64,000 bases of DNA from Aegilops tauschii subsp. strangulata (taxonomy: Eukaryota; Streptophyta; Magnoliopsida; Poales; Poaceae): contig NC_053037.3 in NCBI RefSeq assembly GCF_002575655.3, positions 318,893,294 to 318,957,293 on the forward strand. The letters run 5' to 3'. A model generated the notes under the pieces. It saw only the letters and a program-made list of their open reading frames with translations, was not told the DNA's origin and ran no database searches. The position numbers and the translations under genes were made by a program. This document shows, piece after piece, positions 60,301 to 64,000 of this stretch (positions are counted from its first letter, which is position 1; the number at the start of each line of letters is the position of its first letter).

Positions 60301-61472
60301 ACTGATAGGTAACAGCAGTAAACAGCACATAGCACTCTTGCACCAGAGATTTGGGCATCAAGATGAACTCAAACAAGCACGGAACAATGGAACAAAATGA
60401 AGAGTATCTCATGATGAACATTTCGATATATCATGCGCATGAAACGGAGTAGTATGCAAAGACTTATGAGGTGATGAACAGGGCTCCAGAATATGAGTAA
60501 ATCGGGAGTTAGCAGAAATCGAAGGGAGGGGAAAGTCAACTTTCCCAGATCTGGAGGGATTCGTCGGCGCGGTTTACGAGGACGGCCGGGGCTCGTCGCC
60601 GGAGCTGGAGGAGAGGGAGACGACGGCCGGCGGACGGGCGGCGGGGTGCCGGAGCTCGCCGGAGACGACGACGGGGCGGCGAGGGCGCGGGAGGCGGCGA
60701 CCGGGCGCGGGCGGCGCTAGAAGCGGACGCGCGGGCGGGGCGCATGGGCTCGGGGCCGGCCGTGGGCCTCGCGGGCCGGCGGGCGGAGGAACGTGGCGGC
60801 GCGCCACGTGTCGCCCCCCGATTGGTCGGGTGCGGCGGCGGGATTCGTCCGGCGCCGGGCGGACGCGTCCGGCGCGCGGAGGGAGCGGGGCTAGGGTTTC
60901 GGGACCCGGGATTTGGAGGAGGGAGCACATATTTATAGCTAGAGGGAGCTAGGAGACTCCAAATGGAGTGCGGTTTTCGCTCACACGATCGTGATCGAAC
61001 GACCGAGAACATGGAGGGGATTTAGATGGGTTATTGGGCTGTTTGGAGGGGGGTTTTGCTGCAACACACAAAAGGCCTTTGCGGTTACCCGGTTAACCGT
61101 TGGAGCATCAAACGACCTCCAAATGGAACGAAACTTGACAGGTGGTCTACCGGTGGTGTACCAAGGCCACTTGGCATACTTCGGTCCATTCCGAGAACGT
61201 TTAACACCCGCTCACGAAAAGAGACAAGAGGGGTGCGCCGGTGCATGTGGGAGTGTCGGATTGCAAAACGGACAACGGGGAAAATGCTCGGATGCATGAG
61301 ACGAACACGTATGCAAATGAGATGCACATGATGACATGATATGAGATGCATGACATGAACAAAATGCAAAACGAGAGACAAAACCCAACCACGGAGGGAA
61401 TATCTTAACACATAGCCGGAAATGGCAAGGGTTGGAGTTACAAATATGGAAAGTTACATCTGGGGTGTTACA
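57325..61472 (-). repeat. Second chromovirus 5' LTR (4148 bp)
   Basis: In element orientation this is the upstream LTR. It holds the 274 bp missing from the other copy (between AGCAACA repeats at 59081 and 59355) and an intact TATA box at 60930-60937. Confidence 0.95.
60930..60937 (-). promoter_or_regulatory. LTR promoter TATA box (TATAAATA)
   Basis: On the minus strand AGCTATAAATATGTGCTCCC is followed about 30 bases later by GAAACCCTAGCCCC and a GC-rich leader. The copy in the 3' LTR (51361-51370) reads CTATATATAT instead. Confidence 0.8.
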
Positions 61473-62148
61473 GTTCCGTGCGTTTGGGCGTGCCGACCTG
61501 ACTCCCCTCCTCTCTCACGTCGCTCTCCCTCCTCTGCCACCTCTTGAAGCGTCCTTGCCGGTGCTAGCAGCCATGCGCCCACGGGTACACTGTGCGCCTG
61601 CTTCTTTAGCACCAAAGAGGAAACAAGGACGCTGCGCGCCCTGGCGCCTGCCTGGTGTCGATCATCATGGCCCACGTCACGAGAGCCTTGTGAGGTTTGC
61701 CCCGCCTTGATATCTCCGCTCCTCATGAGCCTGCCTGGCTAGGCCCCTCCTGAGGAGGTCTTGCATCGTCCGCCTCGTGAGGATTGGCCCCTCGTGAAGG
61801 TCTTGATTGCCTTATTGATGAAGATGGGCCGTACGGCCCGCTAGCTTAGCCACGCCGTGGGCCGCAGGCAGGCAAGTCTGGGGACCCCCGTTCCCAGAAC
61901 GCGGACAGTATCCCCCAGGCCCAAGGCACGCTCGGGCTTGGCTTCGAGGCGAAGCCAAGGGTCAAGTACGGAGCACCGCAGGCCCCAAAAGCCGGTGGCC
62001 TCGGTTGACGCGTGGAGTTGATTGGACATGGGCGTCGCCGCTTCCCCACGCTGCCTCGGCAACTGCTCGACTTGACAAGTCCCTACTACATGCAAGGAAA
62101 ACCATCATTACCTGTGATTGTGGGAGGCGCCGGTTGACCTGCTTCCAC
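61473..62148 (+). other. Continuation of unassigned repeat, GC-rich, no gene seen
   Basis: This is the right flank of the chromovirus and is continuous with 47411-48019. It holds several CCTC(C/G)TGAGG motifs (61735-61800) and a GC-rich region, but no supported ORF. Confidence 0.5.
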
Positions 62149-62156
62149 TATAAATG
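62149..62156 (+). promoter_or_regulatory. TATA box upstream of the B3-like ORF (TATAAATG)
   Basis: CCACTATAAATGGGGAGG lies 88 bp before the ATG at 62237, a normal plant promoter distance. The leader between them is C/T-rich. Confidence 0.65.
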
Positions 62157-62236
62157 GGGAGGGAGGGGCGGAGCCCCCATCGTCCATATCTTCCCGGTTC
62201 ACTTGCTTCTTCCTCCTTGCTTCTCCGCTTGCAACA

Positions 62237-63030
62237 ATGGTGCCCATCCGAAGGTTTTCCACGAACGATAAAGGAAAGGTTGCCCGCGACGATCTGGGGC
62301 CACTCCCGCCGAAGAAGAGGTCGGTCCATCGCCGCGATGAAATGGCGATGCAGGTGGTGACGAGGCCTTGGTGCGAGCGGCCTCCCCCTGGGTACCCGCT
62401 ACCTGTGTACGCCCGAGCCGAGGGCTCAGGAGGGCAGAGCGACGAGCGGCGCCGCCCGCGCCGAGCCGGTGGTTGTCGTGCGGTGGCAACGCATGCGGTC
62501 GCTCCGGGAGTCCACGCTGCGGACTCCTCGCGCGAGCTCGTGCTATGGATGCCGATGCCCCCAAGATCTTGGATCCGCTTCCCGTGGTTCTTCTCCGACG
62601 TGATGCCGCCGAGAGGGCCCCTCGAGCTTTGGTTGCAGCACGCCGACTGCGACGCTCCGGCGACCGGAGCAGAGATCGAAGCGGTCCCCGCCGACAAGAT
62701 CTTCATGACCCGCGGCTGGGGCGAGGTCGCGTTTGCCGTGCGAGGGGTGCCCTTGCGATCCACTTCGAGTACGACGGCACTACCACACTCTTCTTCAAGG
62801 TCTTCGATGCGGAGGGCCGCCGCCTGGAGTGTTGCCCTGGAGGGGAGCGTCAGGCTGACACGCGCTCCGCTCGTGGCTACTCCAGCAGCAGCAGCCCCTG
62901 GGAGTCCAGTAGCTCTCCTAATCCTTACGAGACTCCGGAGACGAGCGACGACAGCTATGTGCCCCCGAGCTCTCGCCGGGCTCGGAACAGGGCTGCAGCG
63001 TCCAGCCGCCGCCGCCGCCGATCTGCATGA
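62237..63030 (+). pseudogene. B3-domain-like ORF with one frameshift
   Basis: B3 domains bind DNA in plant transcription factors. The frame from ATG 62237 begins MVPIRRFSTNDKGKVARD and is Arg-rich for about 85 residues. It then has a B3-like first half (FPWFFSDVM, LELWLQH, FMTRGWGEVA, to about 62730). The second half lies in the next frame (ALAIHFEYDGTTTLFFKVFD, about 62745-62810). A Ser/Pro-rich linker and a basic tail of Arg follow, ending at TGA 63028-63030. The two halves together match the B3 pattern: start, a GW in the middle, and a hydrophobic F-Y-G-F-V-F end. An indel near 62726-62745 separates them; it may be a true mutation or a sequence error. The surrounding sequence is repetitive, so it may be a captured host gene piece. 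The family call is moderate. Confidence 0.5.
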
Positions 63031-64000
63031 GGTTGGCACCGGCCCCCCGTGGCCCACTGTTGATGATGGCGTCCGCCATGGGGGGCGTAGATAGGATTCC
63101 TCTTAGTTCTCATTTCCGTTTCCTGCGGAGAATCATGAGGTACCCCGTGGGGGTGTGTAAGGATCCGTGATGCCCTTTTGTGTATATCTTCCTTATTATG
63201 AAAATTTGCGAGCGCATGTCCTGTCAAGGCTCGGTCTCCCCTTTCCAACCCCGCGATAGCTTGTTGCTCTACGCTGACAGGTCCTAGTCCCCAGGCAGGC
63301 TACAGCCGTCGCTGGTATGCCAAGTCGCGTGCCGTTGTCAAGGCCAGGAGGTGTGCGGCCTGAGGTCCGGTAAGAGCCCCTGAGGCGCGATGCTCAGGAG
63401 GTCCCCTTTAGCACTCAAGCAGCTACAGCAAGATAAGAAAGGGAGGCGACGTGTCCGCGGTAGAGCTGCGATGACCGCGACCCTAAGGTTCCAACGATTA
63501 GCCGATCCGAGCGCGAGACTTATCTCAGTGGCGCGAGGTCGATTCTTCGCGATGTGCGAGGCCTGTGCGCAGATCCCCGCATCGTAGCTAGGTTAGGACC
63601 GCACGAGTCTTCCCCTCCCCATGCTCTCCTTAGTGCTCTATGTCCTCAGGTCCCGGCCCTCGAGCGAGCTCAGCCGCCACTGGTATTCCAGGTCGCGATG
63701 CCGTGGTCAAGGCCAGGGGTGAGGGCTGGAGAGCCAATAAGAGCTCCTGAGTCGCGATGCTCAGGAGCCCCCCTTTTAACGCACAAGCGAATTGCATGAA
63801 GGAGAAGGAAGCTCGGGGTGCCGCCCACTGTCTTCTTCATGAGGTTCCTGCAATCCATCACAAAAGGAGACACAGTTTTGCCGTTATGGTTGCGAGCCTG
63901 CCGCTGGTCGCTTGGTGAGGAGACGAATGCACTGAGGGCCTGGTGAGGTGACGTGCGCGAGGCGTGCCGCGAGCCAGAGCTCGACCGCTCAGGTTTGTCG
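63031..64000 (+). other. 3' flank of B3-like ORF with direct repeats
   Basis: No ORF can be supported. TTATTATGAAAATT near 63190 could be a polyadenylation region. Two diverged copies of about 135 bp (about 63285-63420 and 63650-63790, offset near 366 bp) share GTCAAGGCCAGG, TAAGAGC(C/T)CCTGAG and CGCGATGCTCAGGAG. The window ends in the same repetitive sequence. Confidence 0.55.

Larger units (their letters stand above)
48020..61472 (-). mobile_element. Second Ty3/gypsy chromovirus (Tekay-like), minus strand
   Basis: LTRs at 48020-51916 (3897 bp) and 57325-61472 (4148 bp) start TGTAACGCCC and end GGGTGTTACA in plus orientation. The perfect TSD is GTTCC. Gag-pol with a C-terminal chromodomain-like segment reads leftward. 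LTRs near 4 kb with a small interior are typical of Tekay/Del elements of grasses. The 13.5-kb element is otherwise complete but its coding frame is broken. Confidence 0.93.

Noticed and set aside
48020..61472. The two 4-kb repeats as a segmental duplication
   Set aside because: They flank gag-pol with a PBS and a perfect 5-bp TSD, so they are LTRs.
62086..63057. A 323-codon minus-strand frame overlapping the B3-like ORF
   Set aside because: It is longer than either B3 frame, but the plus strand has the TATA box, start context and B3 pattern; the minus frame has no recognised motif.

Overview
This window is repeat-dense grass chromatin, very probably from a Triticeae genome (wheat, Aegilops, barley or rye). 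It holds nested LTR retrotransposons with very long LTRs, a CACTA transposon with GGCC-rich subterminal repeats, a Stowaway-type MITE, and antisense aORFs typical of the Tat lineage. Family-level names (Maximus/SIRE-like, Tekay-like, Tat, Athila/Sabrina-WHAM-like) rest on protein motifs and recall of families, not on a database search. I see no bacterial features, CRISPR, rRNA or tRNA genes, and no convincing intact host gene.

Layout. Positions 1-31689 are a Copia element (SIRE/Maximus-like). The window starts inside its 5' LTR; its 3' LTR is 30356-31689. A Ty3/gypsy chromovirus (9304-27313, TSD AAAGT) is inserted in its large 3' env-like ORF. The 5' LTR of that chromovirus is split by a smaller LTR element (10768-17836, TSD AAGGC/AAGGT) that has no gag-pol and only an antisense gene. 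The Copia element itself sits in a CACTA transposon whose right part is 31690-35670. The CACTA sits in the integrase region of a Tat-lineage gypsy element (35671-39132 and 46475-47410). That Tat remnant is also broken, inside an intron of its antisense ORF, by an Athila-like non-autonomous element on the minus strand (39133-46474). Positions 47411-48019 and 61473-64000 are one further repetitive sequence, split by a second chromovirus on the minus strand (48020-61472, perfect TSD GTTCC). The right part carries a TATA box and a frameshifted ORF resembling a plant B3 domain.

State of the genes. The gag-pol and env-like frames of the Copia, both chromoviruses and the Tat element are broken by premature stops and frameshifts. 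Many of these are TAG or TGA, as methylcytosine deamination would leave. Two frames stand out as open: a 455-codon unknown ORF in gag position in the Athila-like element (43488-44855, minus) and a 242-codon extra ORF upstream of gag in the first chromovirus (19237-19965). LTR promoters, primer-binding sites and polypurine tracts can be recognised for most elements, and they fix strand and order. Most of the biology here is retroelement replication modules (gag, protease, reverse transcriptase, RNase H, integrase) and accessory ORFs, plus cis signals that non-autonomous copies keep while depending on proteins from elsewhere.
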